From Halorubrum salsamenti (GTDB lineage: Archaea > Halobacteriota > Halobacteria > Halobacteriales > Haloferacaceae), in contig NZ_VCNL01000001.1 of NCBI RefSeq assembly GCF_007671685.1, positions 1 to 64,000 of the forward strand: a stretch of DNA of 64,000 nt. The letters are read 5' to 3'. The translations under genes and the position numbers were made by a program. Each line of letters begins with the position of its first letter. Positions within the stretch are counted from its first letter, which is position 1. The notes beneath the pieces are model-generated. The model saw nothing but the letters and a program-made list of their open reading frames with translations, was not told the DNA's origin and did no database searches. Of the stretch, positions 1 through 7,935 are shown in pieces.

Positions 1-394
1 CGTGGACGGGACCGACGCGGCGCTGAAGTGCGTCATCCTCGCGAACGTGCTCTCGTTCGGCGCGGCCGACGACCCGGCCGACGACCCGGGCGACGCCCGG
101 GAGTTCACGCTCGACGACGCCGACGTCGAGGGGATTCGAAACGTCGCCGGAAGCGCGCTCGACCTCGCGAGCGAAGACGGGATGACGGTCCGGCTCATCG
201 GCGAAGTCGGGGACGACACGGTCCGGGTCGCGCCCCGGCTCGTGAAACGGAACTCGCCGCTCTCCGTGTCGGGAACGACGAACGCCGTCCGGATCGAGAC
301 CGCATCGGCCGGAACCCTCACCGTCTCCGGGCGCGGGGCGGGCGGTTCCGAAACCGCGAGCGCGGTGCTGATGGACCTCAATCGGCTTCCGTAG
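1..394 (+). CDS. hom: Homoserine dehydrogenase, C-terminal part (5' end outside window)
   Basis: This is the last 130 or so codons of a homoserine dehydrogenase, which reduces aspartate semialdehyde to homoserine with NAD(P)H for threonine and methionine synthesis. The visible part covers the late catalytic and dimerisation region: a DGTDAALK segment, a DVEGIRNV-like stretch, and a C-terminal SVSGTTNAVRIET followed by GRGAGGSETASAVLMDL, typical of the archaeal enzyme. Reading frame 2 is open from the window edge, so the GTG at base 2 is internal and not the start. The stop is TAG at 392-394. The assignment rests on the C-terminal motifs only, because the nucleotide-binding domain lies upstream of the window. 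Confidence 0.85.
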   Translation, partial: VDGTDAALKCVILANVLSFGAADDPADDPGDAREFTLDDADVEGIRNVAGSALDLASEDGMTVRLIGEVGDDTVRVAPRLVKRNSPLSVSGTTNAVRIETASAGTLTVSGRGAGGSETASAVLMDLNRLP

Positions 395-452
395 CGCTTC
401 GGACGGTTTCGGTTCCGAAGAAAAGAAGACCGATCGATTCTGGGCGGACCGA

Positions 453-1427
453 CTACGCGACGAGGCCGTCCTCGGCCTCTAACAGCTCGTGGTACCGGTT
501 CCGGATGGTGACCTCGCTGATGTCGGCGACCTCCGAGACCGCGGCCTGCGTCGTCTTCTCGTTGGTGAGAAGCGCGGCGGCGTAGACGGCGGCGGCCGCG
601 AGGCCGACCGGCGACTTGCCCGAGTGGACGCCCTTCTCCTTGGCGTTCCGCAGGAGGCTCTTCGCACGCATCTCGGACTCCTCGGAGAGCTCCAGGTCGG
701 AGGCGAACCGGGGAACGTACTGCTCGGGGTCGGCCGGCTTCACTTCGAGCTTGAGCTCGCGGACGACGTAGCGGTACGTCCGCGCGATCTCGGCCTTCTC
801 GACGCGCGACACGTCCGCGATCTCGTCGAGGCTGCGCGGGACGCCGGCCATCCGGGCGGCGGCGTACACGCAGGAGGTGGAGACGCCCTCGATGGAGCGG
901 CCGGGCAGGAGGTCCTCGTCGAGCGCGCGGCGGTAGATGACCGAGGCGGTCTCGCGGACGTTGTCCGGGAGCCCCTGTGCCGACGCCATCCGGTCGATCT
1001 CGCCGAGCGCCTGCTTCAGGTTCCGCTCCTTGGAGTCGCGGGTGCGGAAGCGCTCGTTCCACTTGCGGAGCCGCTGCATCTTCTGGCGCTGGCGCGCGCC
1101 GAGCGACCGGCCGTACGCGTCCTTGTCGCGCCAGTCGATGTTCGTCGAGAGCCCCTTGTCGTGCATCGTGTTGGTCGTCGGGGCGCCGACGCGGCTCTTC
1201 TCGTCCTTCTCGCGGGAGTCGAACGCGCGCCACTCCGGCCCGCGGTCGACCGAGTCCGCCTCGACGACGAGTCCGCAGTCGGCGCAGACGCTCTCGCCGT
1301 GTTCCTCGTCGTTGATGACGTTGCCGTCGCACTCCGGACAGCTCAGCGTCTCGTCTGTCTGTTCCGATTCCTTCTCGTCCGTCTCCGTTCGGGAGCGGCT
1401 CCCCCGCGTGTGTAGTCGTTCACTCAT
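453..1427 (-). CDS. tfb: Transcription initiation factor IIB (TFB)
   Basis: Archaeal TFB of 324 residues. It bridges TBP bound to the TATA box and RNA polymerase. The N-terminal zinc ribbon uses Cys30, Cys33, Cys48 and Cys51; the B-finger region follows (DRGPEWRAFD, 61-70). Two cyclin-like repeats fill roughly residues 125-320, with the BRE-contacting helix-turn-helix in the second (TTQAAVSEVADISEVTIRNR). The open frame runs further upstream, but the ATG at 1427 gives the family's usual N-terminus. A TATA-like box (CTTAAAAC read on the plus strand, 1497-1504) lies about 70 bases upstream, which implies a leader of some 45 bases rather than a leaderless mRNA. Haloarchaea usually carry several TFB paralogues and I cannot tell which this is. 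Confidence 0.97.
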   Translation of the reverse strand: MSERLHTRGSRSRTETDEKESEQTDETLSCPECDGNVINDEEHGESVCADCGLVVEADSVDRGPEWRAFDSREKDEKSRVGAPTTNTMHDKGLSTNIDWRDKDAYGRSLGARQRQKMQRLRKWNERFRTRDSKERNLKQALGEIDRMASAQGLPDNVRETASVIYRRALDEDLLPGRSIEGVSTSCVYAAARMAGVPRSLDEIADVSRVEKAEIARTYRYVVRELKLEVKPADPEQYVPRFASDLELSEESEMRAKSLLRNAKEKGVHSGKSPVGLAAAAVYAAALLTNEKTTQAAVSEVADISEVTIRNRYHELLEAEDGLVA

Positions 1428-1496
1428 GGCTAAACCCCCTCTCGGTAACTGAACACTGCCCGAGAGCGATCTTGTCCGATAGAGGGTGGAACCAAA

Positions 1497-1504
1497 CTTA
1501 AAAC
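1497..1504 (-). promoter_or_regulatory. TATA-like box of the TFB gene
   Basis: GTTTTAAG on the minus strand, about 70 bases upstream of the TFB ATG. It is the only strong A/T octamer in the TFB upstream region and predicts a transcript with a leader near 45 bases. It overlaps the sequence upstream of the divergent BtuF-like gene. Confidence 0.5.
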
Positions 1505-1617
1505 GACCGGAACGCGTCGCCGGAAACCCGACGAAAGGACACGATCTATCACGTGTTTTCGGGGATCTCCTGTGTCGACCGAAACGCTTGGGCGGGTGGC
1601 GCTCCGATCCGTCCTCG

Positions 1618-2394
1618 ATGAGTACCCCTCGTGTCGTCTCGCTGGCCCCGAGCGCGACGGCGACCGTAACCGCTCTCGGCGCCGTAGAGACGCTGGCCGG
1701 CGTCACGCACCACTGCGATCCGCCGGACGACGCGGGCAGCGCGCACGGAACCGACGCGCCCGTCTCCGTCGGCGGCTGGCTCACCCCCGACCTCGACCGC
1801 GCCGCCGGTCTCGATCCCGACGTCGTCCTCACCAGCGACGGGCTCCAGAGCGACCTCGCCGACGACTGCCGCGAGCGCGGGTTCGACGTCCGCCACCGGG
1901 AGCCCGAGACGCTCGACGAGGCGATCGAGACCTTCGCCGCCCGCGGCGTTGACGTGGGTCGGCCCGAGGCCGGCGAGCGCCTCGCCGCCGAGTCACGAGA
2001 GCGTCTCGACCGGGTCGCCGACGCGGTCGCGGACCGCCCGCGCCCGACCGTCTACTGCGAGGAGTGGTCGGACCCGCCGATGGCCGCCGGCAACTGGGTC
2101 CCCGACGCCGTGCGCGCCGCCGGCGGCCGGTACCCCTTCGTCGAGTCGGGCGAGCGCTCCCGCGAGGTCGATCTGGGAAGCGTCGAGGCGGCCGACCCCG
2201 ACCACGTCGTCGTCCACGTCTGCGGGCACGGGGACCGGATCGATCCCGCGACCGTCGAGGGGCGCGACTGGGCGGTCGACGCGCCGGTCCACGTCATCGA
2301 CGACTCGCTGTTGAACCAGCCGAGCCCCGCCCTGATCGACGGCGTCGAGCGGCTGGCGGGCCTGCTCCACCCCGACATCGAGACCTATTCGTAG
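1618..2394 (+). CDS. BtuF-like cobalamin/metal-chelate binding protein
   Basis: 258-residue protein of the helical-backbone metal receptor (BtuF/FecB-like) fold, starting VVSLAPSATATVTALGAVETLAGVTHHCD, the standard opening of vitamin B12 binding-protein relatives. Later segments PDVVLTSDGLQ, PRPTVYCEEWSDPP and the GYPFVESGERSREVDLGSV-like region match the second lobe. Unlike true periplasmic or lipoprotein receptors it has no signal peptide, Tat motif or lipobox, so it is probably cytoplasmic or uses an unseen export route. The ATG at 1618 is chosen because the preceding 44 codons of open frame do not resemble the family. No BtuC/BtuD transporter genes are adjacent; the next gene, a DUF84 nucleotidase, follows at 20 bases. 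Confidence 0.8.
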   Translation: MSTPRVVSLAPSATATVTALGAVETLAGVTHHCDPPDDAGSAHGTDAPVSVGGWLTPDLDRAAGLDPDVVLTSDGLQSDLADDCRERGFDVRHREPETLDEAIETFAARGVDVGRPEAGERLAAESRERLDRVADAVADRPRPTVYCEEWSDPPMAAGNWVPDAVRAAGGRYPFVESGERSREVDLGSVEAADPDHVVVHVCGHGDRIDPATVEGRDWAVDAPVHVIDDSLLNQPSPALIDGVERLAGLLHPDIETYS

Positions 2395-2414
2395 CCCGTC
2401 GCTCGACAACCGGT

Positions 2415-2975
2415 ATGCGAGTCGGCGTCGGCAGCGGCAACCCGGTGAAGCGGCGCGCGGTCGAACAGGTCCTCGAGTCGTCGCGGGGGGCGGACCTCGT
2501 CGACGAGCTCGGTGGGGATCCGACGGCCGTCGCGGTCGAGTCGGTTCCCGTCCCGTCGGGCGTGGGCGAACAGCCGACCGGCCACGCCGAGACGATCGCC
2601 GGCGCGGAGAACCGGGCCGCGGCCGTCTTCGACGCGGAGCCGGGCGCGTACGACCTCGGCGTCGGTATCGAGGGCGGCGTCGCCCGGTTCGACGGCGGGG
2701 ACGGGCTCTTTCTCGTGATGTGGGCGGCGGTCTCGGACGGGTCAGAGACGGGTCGCGGTGCCGGGCCGAGCCTCGAACTCCCGACCGACATCGCTGCCCG
2801 GATCGCCAGCGGCGAGGAACTCGGTCCCGTGATGGACGACGTCCTCGACACGTCGGGCGTCGCGAGACGCGGCGGCGCCGCGGGCGCGCTCACGAACGGC
2901 CGCGTCGACCGCGCGGACGCCCTCGCGACCGCGGTCGCCGGCGCCCTCGGTCCGTTCGTCTCCGACCTGTACTGA
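2415..2975 (+). CDS. Inosine/xanthosine triphosphatase (DUF84, YjjX-like)
   Basis: 186-residue member of the DUF84 family, which hydrolyses non-canonical purine nucleoside triphosphates (ITP, XTP). It begins VGVGSGNPVKRRAVEQVL, the phosphate-binding opening of the family. Further conserved parts are PVPSGVGEQPTGHAETIAGAENRA, YDLGVGIEGGV, and the C-terminal SGVARRGGAAGALTNGRVDRADAL. The ATG at 2415 follows the BtuF-like gene after 20 bases, so the two are probably co-transcribed. The stop codon lies inside a 22-bp tandem duplication, so the second repeat unit is noncoding. Confidence 0.88.
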   Translation: MRVGVGSGNPVKRRAVEQVLESSRGADLVDELGGDPTAVAVESVPVPSGVGEQPTGHAETIAGAENRAAAVFDAEPGAYDLGVGIEGGVARFDGGDGLFLVMWAAVSDGSETGRGAGPSLELPTDIAARIASGEELGPVMDDVLDTSGVARRGGAAGALTNGRVDRADALATAVAGALGPFVSDLY

Positions 2976-3000
2976 TCCCGTCTCCGACCTGTACTGATCC
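2957..3000 (+). repeat. 22-bp perfect tandem duplication over a stop codon
   Basis: Two identical 22-bp units at 2957-2978 and 2979-3000. The first supplies the last codons and TGA of the DUF84 gene; the second is 3' untranslated sequence. The identity of the copies suggests a recent slippage duplication. Confidence 0.9.
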
Positions 3001-3176
3001 GGCCTCCGATCCGCACAGACCGGATCCCAGGGTCTCGACGTCGGCGTTCGAGGATCGTACCGAAACGCGGGGCTCCTGCCCTCGACGCGGACGCTCTCAT
3101 GACGGAAATCGCATGACTGCGGCGTGTTAACCCGATCTACCAACCGCCTTATGTGGAGATACGACCTGTAGCCCGT

Positions 3177-3431
3177 ATGAGCACGGTCCAACCCGACGCG
3201 GTCGCCGTCGAATCGGCCGGCCTCTCCGCGAAACAGGCGCGCATCCTGCGGTACCTCCGCGAGAACGCCGCCGATAAGACGTACTTCAAGTCGCGGCTGA
3301 TCGCCGACGAGCTCGACCTCTCGGCGAAGGAGGTGGGCGCGAACATGGGCGCGGTCGCCGACGCGGCGGCGGACATCGACGTCGAGAAGTGGGGGTACTC
3401 GTCGGGGACGACGTGGATGGTCACGGCCTGA
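3177..3431 (+). CDS. Small winged-helix protein, DUF7123-like
   Basis: 84-residue haloarchaeal protein with one predicted winged helix-turn-helix: SAKQARILRYLRENAADKTYFKSRLIADELDLSAKEVGANM reads as helix-helix-recognition helix. It ends with a short beta region (EKWGYSSGTTWMVTA). I place it in the haloarchaeal family known as DUF7123 from memory of its sequence. Its target is unknown. The ATG at 3177 is preferred to an in-frame ATG 24 bases upstream because a TATA-like CTTATG near 3149-3154 sits about 26 bases before it, fitting a leaderless mRNA. The next gene, on the other strand, converges on it. Confidence 0.75.
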   Translation: MSTVQPDAVAVESAGLSAKQARILRYLRENAADKTYFKSRLIADELDLSAKEVGANMGAVADAAADIDVEKWGYSSGTTWMVTA

Positions 3432-3461
3432 TCGAACGTCGCGACCCGCGGCGAGCGCGTC

Positions 3462-4082
3462 TCAGGGGTCGTACGCGACCAACGACGCCGCGTCGTCCGC
3501 GAAGGCGACGGCGTCGGCGTCGAAGGAGTCGGCGTATCGGACCGTGAGCGTGAGCAGTCGCTCCGGCTCGGTCAGCGCGTAGCCGTCGGTCCGGTCGAGG
3601 AGGCCGGCCGCCTCGAGGTCGGCGGCAGCGGTGCTCACGGTCGGCCGAGAGACGTCGAGTTCGGCGGCCAGCTCCGCGCCGGTCGCCGTCGGATCGCGCA
3701 ACAGCGCGAGGACCATTCCGCGCGGCGTGTCGCGTCGGAGGTACCCGAGCGCGCGCTTGTCGAGGTCGTCGAACCTGTCGGCGGGGAAGTAGCGGCGGTA
3801 GTCGGCGTCCTTCGCCGACTCGACCTCGTCGGCCTCCTCCAGCTTCCGGAGGTGGTACTGCGCCTCCCCGGTGCCGAGTCGGAGATCGTCCCGGAGCTTG
3901 GAGAAGTGGGCGCCGGGCGTCGTCGGCACGTACCCGCGGATGGCCTCGCGGGTCTCGTTCGCGTCGCCTCCCTCGCCGCCCCCGGAGTCGGCGGTCGCGG
4001 TCCCGACGAACGGCGCGGCGGCTCCGATGGCGGCGAACCGCCGGAGCGTCTCGCGTTTCCGCCCGTCGATCCCGTCGGTCAC
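3462..4082 (-). CDS. Winged-helix regulator with N-terminal hydrophobic segment
   Basis: About 206 residues. A first wHTH (GAHFSKLRDDLRLGTGEAQYHLRKLEEADEVES) contains the EAQYHLRKLE helix common in haloarchaeal MarR/ArsR-like regulators. A second (ATGAELAAELDVSRPTVSTAAADLEAAGLLD) follows. The N-terminus has KRETLRRFAAIGAAAPFVGTATA, which could be a membrane anchor or an export signal; DNA-binding domains after such a segment suggest membrane-tethered regulation, an inference. The start is uncertain: GTG at 4082 is chosen because an A/T-rich box (AAAAGTACTT on plus, 4108-4117) lies about 30 bases upstream. A TTG at 4109 would add nine residues. Confidence 0.65.
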   Translation of the reverse strand: MTDGIDGRKRETLRRFAAIGAAAPFVGTATADSGGGEGGDANETREAIRGYVPTTPGAHFSKLRDDLRLGTGEAQYHLRKLEEADEVESAKDADYRRYFPADRFDDLDKRALGYLRRDTPRGMVLALLRDPTATGAELAAELDVSRPTVSTAAADLEAAGLLDRTDGYALTEPERLLTLTVRYADSFDADAVAFADDAASLVAYDP

Positions 4083-4192
4083 GCTGCGGAATAGTCGTCG
4101 CCTCGACAAAAGTACTTCGTTCGGGGCTGTATCGGACCGCTTCGCGTCGCGGGCGCCAACGACCCCGACGGAGTCGCAATCGCAATCCCTCG

Positions 4193-5335
4193 TCAGTTCT
4201 CCCGCTCGGTCTCCACGTCGCCGTCAGCGGCCTCTTCGTCCATCTCTTGGATGACCTCGTCGGCCGACTTGATGTCCGCGCCGGCGCCGCCGGCCTTGAC
4301 CGCCTCCGCCTCCTTCTCCAGCTCCTCGACGTCCATCTCCGCGGACTCCTCGATCTGGCCGAGGATCTCGTCGATGTCGTCGAGCCCGAGCATCTTCCGG
4401 GTGTCGTCGTCGAACTCCTGTCCCTCGAGGCCCTCCATGTCCTGAACGTCGGAGCCGGACAGCGCCTTGCCGTAGCGGCCGACGAGGCTGGTGAGCTCTT
4501 GCGGGAGCACGAACGTGGTGGACTCGCCTTTGCCGATCTCTTCGAGGGTCTCCATCCCCCGCTCGATGATGGCGCGCTCGCCCATCGACTCGGCCGAGCG
4601 GGCGCGGAGGACCGTCGAGATCGCGTCACCCTGCGCTTCGAGGATCTGAGACTGCTTTTCCCCCTGCGCGCGGATGATGTTCGACTGCTTGTCACCCTCC
4701 GCCTGCTCGACCGCGGAGCGGCGTTCCCCCTGCGCCTCGAGGATCATCGCGCGGCGGCGGCGCTCGGCGGAGGTCTGTTGTTCCATTGCCTGCTGAACGT
4801 CCTTCGAGGGGTTGACCTCGCGGACCTCGACGCTCTCGACGCGGATCCCCCACTCGTCGGTCGGCTCGTCCAGCTCTTTGCGGATCTTCGCGTTGATCTC
4901 CTGGCGCTTGTTCAGCGTGTCGTCGAGTTCCATGTCGCCGAGGACGGCGCGGAGCGTGGTCTGCGCGAGGTTCGAGACGGCCTTCTTGTAGTCGTCCACT
5001 TCGAGGAACGCTTTCTTGGCGTCCATCACCTTGATGTAGACGACCGCGTCCGCGGTGACCGGCGAGTTGTCCCGCGTGATCGCCTCTTGGCGGGGAACGT
5101 CCAGGGTCTGCGTCCGCATATCGAACGGGTACGTGCGGGAGACGAACGGCGGGATGAGGTTGATCCCGGGTTCGAGCAGTTTTCGATACTCACCGAACAC
5201 GGTGAGCGTCTTCTTCTCGTAGGCGTCGACGATCTCGAACGACTGCCAGAGCGTGACGACCACGAGCAGCAGGAAGAGCAGCCCGACGCTCACCAGGCCG
5301 AACCCGAGGCCGGATTGGAGGGTAATCGGATCCAT
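4193..5335 (-). CDS. SPFH/band 7 (stomatin-like) membrane protein
   Basis: 380 residues. One N-terminal transmembrane segment (about 10-30) is followed by a full SPFH/PHB domain (YEKKTLTVFGEYRKLLEPGINLIPPFVSRTYPFDMRTQTLDVP to about residue 190). A long charged coiled coil follows with repeated EAQGERRSAVEQAEGDKQSNI-type units. Such proteins form ring-like membrane scaffolds and often act with an NfeD protein or membrane protease. Neither is next to it here. The C-terminal tail is very acidic (about residues 290-380), as expected for a cytoplasmic haloarchaeal domain. It is divergent from the phosphatidyltransferase gene, sharing a 157-base upstream region. Confidence 0.93.
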   Translation of the reverse strand: MDPITLQSGLGFGLVSVGLLFLLLVVVTLWQSFEIVDAYEKKTLTVFGEYRKLLEPGINLIPPFVSRTYPFDMRTQTLDVPRQEAITRDNSPVTADAVVYIKVMDAKKAFLEVDDYKKAVSNLAQTTLRAVLGDMELDDTLNKRQEINAKIRKELDEPTDEWGIRVESVEVREVNPSKDVQQAMEQQTSAERRRRAMILEAQGERRSAVEQAEGDKQSNIIRAQGEKQSQILEAQGDAISTVLRARSAESMGERAIIERGMETLEEIGKGESTTFVLPQELTSLVGRYGKALSGSDVQDMEGLEGQEFDDDTRKMLGLDDIDEILGQIEESAEMDVEELEKEAEAVKAGGAGADIKSADEVIQEMDEEAADGDVETEREN

Positions 5336-5461
5336 GCCTCAACCTTGGGCCATCGCGTTGTTAATACTTCGCCCGACGCGGGATACGTCTCTCGCGAATC
5401 CCTCTCGAACCGCGTGGCTCCGGCCACCCGCCGCCGATCTGTGCGCTCCGAAGATAACAAA

Positions 5462-5470
5462 CCCTAAAAC
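5462..5470 (+). promoter_or_regulatory. TATA-like box of the CDP-alcohol phosphatidyltransferase gene
   Basis: CCCTAAAAC centred about 26 bases before the ATG at 5493, preceded by an A-rich BRE-like ATAACAAA. Spacing predicts a leaderless transcript. Confidence 0.6.
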
Positions 5471-5492
5471 CCGGCTCGTCGACCGATCCCGT

Positions 5493-6278
5493 ATGCATTT
5501 GCGGTTCGTCGGGCGGCTCGGGCTCGCGGACGCGGTGACGGTGGCGAACGCGGCGATCGGCTTCCTCGCGGTCGTCGCCGCCGCCGTCGACCCCCGGATC
5601 GCGGCCCGCCTCATCCTGCTCGCCGCGGTCGCGGACGGGCTCGACGGGGTCGTGGCGCGTCACCGCGGCTCCACCGACGCCGGGCCGTACCTCGACTCGC
5701 TGGCGGACGTGGCGTCGTTCGGCGTCGCGCCCGCCGCGCTCGTGGCGTTCGTCCTCCTCGACGCGCGAACGTTCGCGGCCGACCCGGTCTTCGTCGCCGC
5801 CGGACTCGGCGTCGCGGCCCTGTTCGTCTCGCTGGCGGTCGCCCGGCTCGGGATGTACACCGCCTACGACGCCGACGAGCGCGAGACGGTGGGCGTGCCG
5901 ACGACGCTCGCGGCCACGGTGCTCGCCGCGGCCGTCATCGCCGGCTACACCGCTCCCGCGTTGCTCGTCGCGGTGACCGCCGCGTTCGCCGTGCTGATGG
6001 GGTCGACGGTCACGTACCCCGACCTCCACGCGCAGGACGCGCTCGTGATGGGCGTCGTGCAGGCGGCCGTAATCGTCACCCCGGTCGGCCACATGGCCAC
6101 GTCCATCCTCCCGGCGTGGATCGGCGAGGGGTTCGCGTTCGCGCTGCTGTTCCTCTCCGTCGGCTACCTCGTCCTCGGACCGCGGTTCTACTGGGGCGAC
6201 GGGATCCGGTCGCCGACGGACGTGGGGGACGGGAAAGATGCGAAAGACGCCGACGCCGTCGAAGATCGCGGCGCCTAG
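5493..6278 (+). CDS. CDP-alcohol phosphatidyltransferase, likely archaetidylserine synthase (PssA-type)
   Basis: 261-residue integral membrane enzyme of the CDP-alcohol phosphatidyltransferase family. The catalytic signature DxxDGxxAR...GxxxDxxxD is complete: ADGLDGVVAR then GPYLDSLAD. Several hydrophobic segments surround it. The N-terminus LGLADAVTVANAAIGFLAV resembles archaeal PssA, which joins L-serine to CDP-archaeol; archaetidylglycerol- or inositol-phosphate synthases share the motif, so the head-group alcohol is not certain. The ATG at 5493 is supported by the TATA-like box 26 bases upstream and removes 80 spurious upstream codons. A short charged tail ends the protein. Confidence 0.85.
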   Translation: MHLRFVGRLGLADAVTVANAAIGFLAVVAAAVDPRIAARLILLAAVADGLDGVVARHRGSTDAGPYLDSLADVASFGVAPAALVAFVLLDARTFAADPVFVAAGLGVAALFVSLAVARLGMYTAYDADERETVGVPTTLAATVLAAAVIAGYTAPALLVAVTAAFAVLMGSTVTYPDLHAQDALVMGVVQAAVIVTPVGHMATSILPAWIGEGFAFALLFLSVGYLVLGPRFYWGDGIRSPTDVGDGKDAKDADAVEDRGA

Positions 6279-6363
6279 GGCGTCGTCGTGTCGCGGGACG
6301 GGAAAACGCGAATCGGAACGGAACGGATCGCAGAACGAAGTCGGGGTCGCTCCCCGGAACGCC

Positions 6364-7095
6364 TTACAGGAGGTCGTCGAAGTCCTTGTAGCGGGTGATG
6401 TCGACGCCATCGTCGGTGACGACGGCGACGTTGATCCCGTTACCGGACGCGAGGTCGCGCTCGACGGCGGACTGGATCGCCTTCGCGGCGATCTCGGTCG
6501 CCTCGTCGACGGTCACGTCGTCGTGGTACTCCTGTTCGAGGACACCGAGCGCGTACTGGGAGCCGGAGCCGGTGACGGTGTACTCCTCCTCGGTCGTGCC
6601 GCCGAGGGCGTCGATGGAGTAGATGTGGGCGCCCTCGTCGTCGACGCCGCCGAGGATCGGCTGGACGATGTAGAACGCGCCGGAGCGGAGGAGGTTCCCG
6701 GTGAGCGTCGACAGCGCCTCCATGGACATGTCCTTGCCGCGGCGGGTCTCGTAGAGGCTCGTCTCGGCCTTCAGCGTCGAGATGAGATTCTGGGCGGCGG
6801 AGACGGAGCCCGCGATCGTGAGCGCGCCGCGGGGGTGGACCTCCTCGACCTTCTGGACGTCCTTCGAGGAGACCATCCCGCCGAGGGAGGCGCGCATGTC
6901 GGTCGCCATCACGACGCCGTCGGCGGTCTTGATGCCGACCGTCGTGGTTCCGGTCTTCATCTCGCCCTCGCCGTCGGCCTGCGCCGCGCGGCGTTCGCTG
7001 TGTTCGAACTCGCCGATCTCAGGTCCGAAAACGGGCTGATCGCGGCCTAGCTCCTCGGCCGGTCCGTCGGAGAGGTCGCCAGTCGGTGTTCGCAT
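6364..7095 (-). CDS. psmB: Proteasome beta subunit
   Basis: 243-residue precursor of the 20S proteasome catalytic subunit. A propeptide of 49 residues ends in EMKTG and is removed to expose Thr50 (TTTVGIKTADGVVMATD). Asp and Lys needed for catalysis are in the conserved positions (VVMATDMRASLGGMVSSKDVQKV). The body matches archaeal beta subunits through ALGVLEQEYHDDVTVDEA. The alpha subunit gene is not in the window. The ATG at 7095 is chosen over an ATG 36 bases further upstream because a minus-strand TATA-like CCTTTATCAG (7119-7128) is centred about 29 bases before it. Confidence 0.97.
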   Translation of the reverse strand: MRTPTGDLSDGPAEELGRDQPVFGPEIGEFEHSERRAAQADGEGEMKTGTTTVGIKTADGVVMATDMRASLGGMVSSKDVQKVEEVHPRGALTIAGSVSAAQNLISTLKAETSLYETRRGKDMSMEALSTLTGNLLRSGAFYIVQPILGGVDDEGAHIYSIDALGGTTEEEYTVTGSGSQYALGVLEQEYHDDVTVDEATEIAAKAIQSAVERDLASGNGINVAVVTDDGVDITRYKDFDDLL

Positions 7096-7118
7096 TACGC
7101 CTCCGTTGGCCCGGCGCG

Positions 7119-7128
7119 CTGATAAAGG
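7119..7128 (-). promoter_or_regulatory. TATA-like box of psmB
   Basis: CCTTTATCAG on the minus strand, centred about 29 bases before the psmB ATG, consistent with a leaderless or near-leaderless mRNA. A further TTTATAAG lies at about 7195-7202; its role is unknown. Confidence 0.5.
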
Positions 7129-7307
7129 CAACCCTTCGGGGACCGACCGCCGGTTCCGACGGGTCTATTCGTCGGCGATCGTGCTCGGCACCGTTTATAA
7201 GCGAGGCGGTGCCCGAATCGACGCCGGACCGGCGATCTCGCTTCTGGGTGACGGGTCTTCGATCTCATACGAACTGGTCGTTCAGGCCCGGGTCGTCTCT
7301 CGGGCCA

Positions 7308-7387
7308 AGCGGATCGTCTTATGAGCGGATCGTCTTATGAGCGGATCGTCTTATGAGCGGATCGTCTTATGAGCGGATCGTCTCATG
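7308..7387 (+). repeat. Five tandem copies of a 16-bp unit
   Basis: The unit AGCGGATCGTCTTATG occurs at 7308-7323, 7324-7339, 7340-7355, 7356-7371 and 7372-7387. The first four are identical; the last has one T-to-C change. The length is not a multiple of three and no gene crosses it. It ends exactly where a degenerate copy of the dispersed structured element begins. Confidence 0.95.
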
Positions 7388-7500
7388 CAGTGGCGCGTGC
7401 CGACGAGCGGCCGAACGCCGCGAGTAGCGAGGGACCGAAGGACCCTCTGACGGCCGGCGACTTCGCCGCCGGCGACTGGCGGTTTCGGCGGTGGTCACCC
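7385..7500 (+). repeat. Dispersed structured element, degenerate copy A
   Basis: ATGCAGTGGCGCGTGCC (7385-7401) matches the 5' box ATGCGGTGGCGCGTGCC of copy B with one change. GAGCGGCC...GCCGCGAG and GCGAGGGA follow as in the complete copies, and then a GC hairpin (GCCGGCG/CGCCGGC, about 7453-7475) stands where the second hairpin normally is. The unpaired block, the long closing stem and the GGCTGGGGCTTTGG module are missing, so this looks like a 5' remnant. The remaining bases to 7613 hold no gene I can support. Confidence 0.6.
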
Positions 7501-7613
7501 GATCGGCAGCGATCGGTTAGAAACACCGATCGGCTCCGAAACGACGCTCGCCAGACGGAGGCGCTATCAAAAGTACTCTCGGAGACGGGGCGGTCACGGC
7601 GGCGCCGACGCGC

Positions 7614-7787
7614 TCACTCCTCGGTGGCCTCGTACACCTCGCCGGTGGTCTCGACGAGCCGGCCGATGGGGACGTTGATACCGAGTTGCTTACGGGCGAA
7701 GACGGCCACCGGGAACAGCGAGATCCCGACGGCGACGGTCGCCTGGTGCAGCCCGAAGAGGGCCGCCGTACGGATGCGGTCGAACAT
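7614..7787 (-). CDS. Small single-span membrane protein
   Basis: 57-residue protein beginning MFDRIRTAALFGLHQATVAVG, with one hydrophobic segment through SLFPVAVFARKQLG and a short polar tail. I do not recognise a function. The ATG at 7787 is chosen because a minus-strand TATA-like TATTTATAC (about 7816-7828) lies about 33 bases upstream; the 31 codons of open frame before it would span that promoter. It stands alone between the proteasome gene region and an A/T-rich intergenic stretch. Confidence 0.6.
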   Translation of the reverse strand: MFDRIRTAALFGLHQATVAVGISLFPVAVFARKQLGINVPIGRLVETTGEVYEATEE

Positions 7788-7877
7788 GGGTCTTCGAGCG
7801 ACACGAACGGAGGTGTGTATAAATACTTTCCGGGGGCTGTGGTTCGGACACCCCGACGCAGTCGTGCGTTTTCGGAT

Positions 7878-7906
7878 CATAAATTAACGTTTATGAAATA
7901 TAATAG
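7878..7906. promoter_or_regulatory. A/T-rich patch with inverted repeat
   Basis: A 29-base stretch of mostly A and T in otherwise GC-rich DNA. It contains the inverted repeat CATAAA-6 bases-TTTATG (7878-7895). The spacing to genes on either side (about 90 bases to the small membrane protein, 190 to the glycosylase) leaves its role open: operator, extra promoter or foreign remnant. Confidence 0.35.
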
Positions 7907-7935
7907 CGGAGCTGTCACGATCGGGATATCCACGG

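Noticed and set aside
489-1415. Long open frames on the plus strand opposite TFB
   Set aside because: They are mirror frames caused by high GC at codon position three; the peptides are Arg/Leu/Val-rich with no family features, and TFB is certain.
7308-7387. CRISPR array
   Set aside because: The 16-bp units are directly adjacent, with no spacers, and no cas genes are near.
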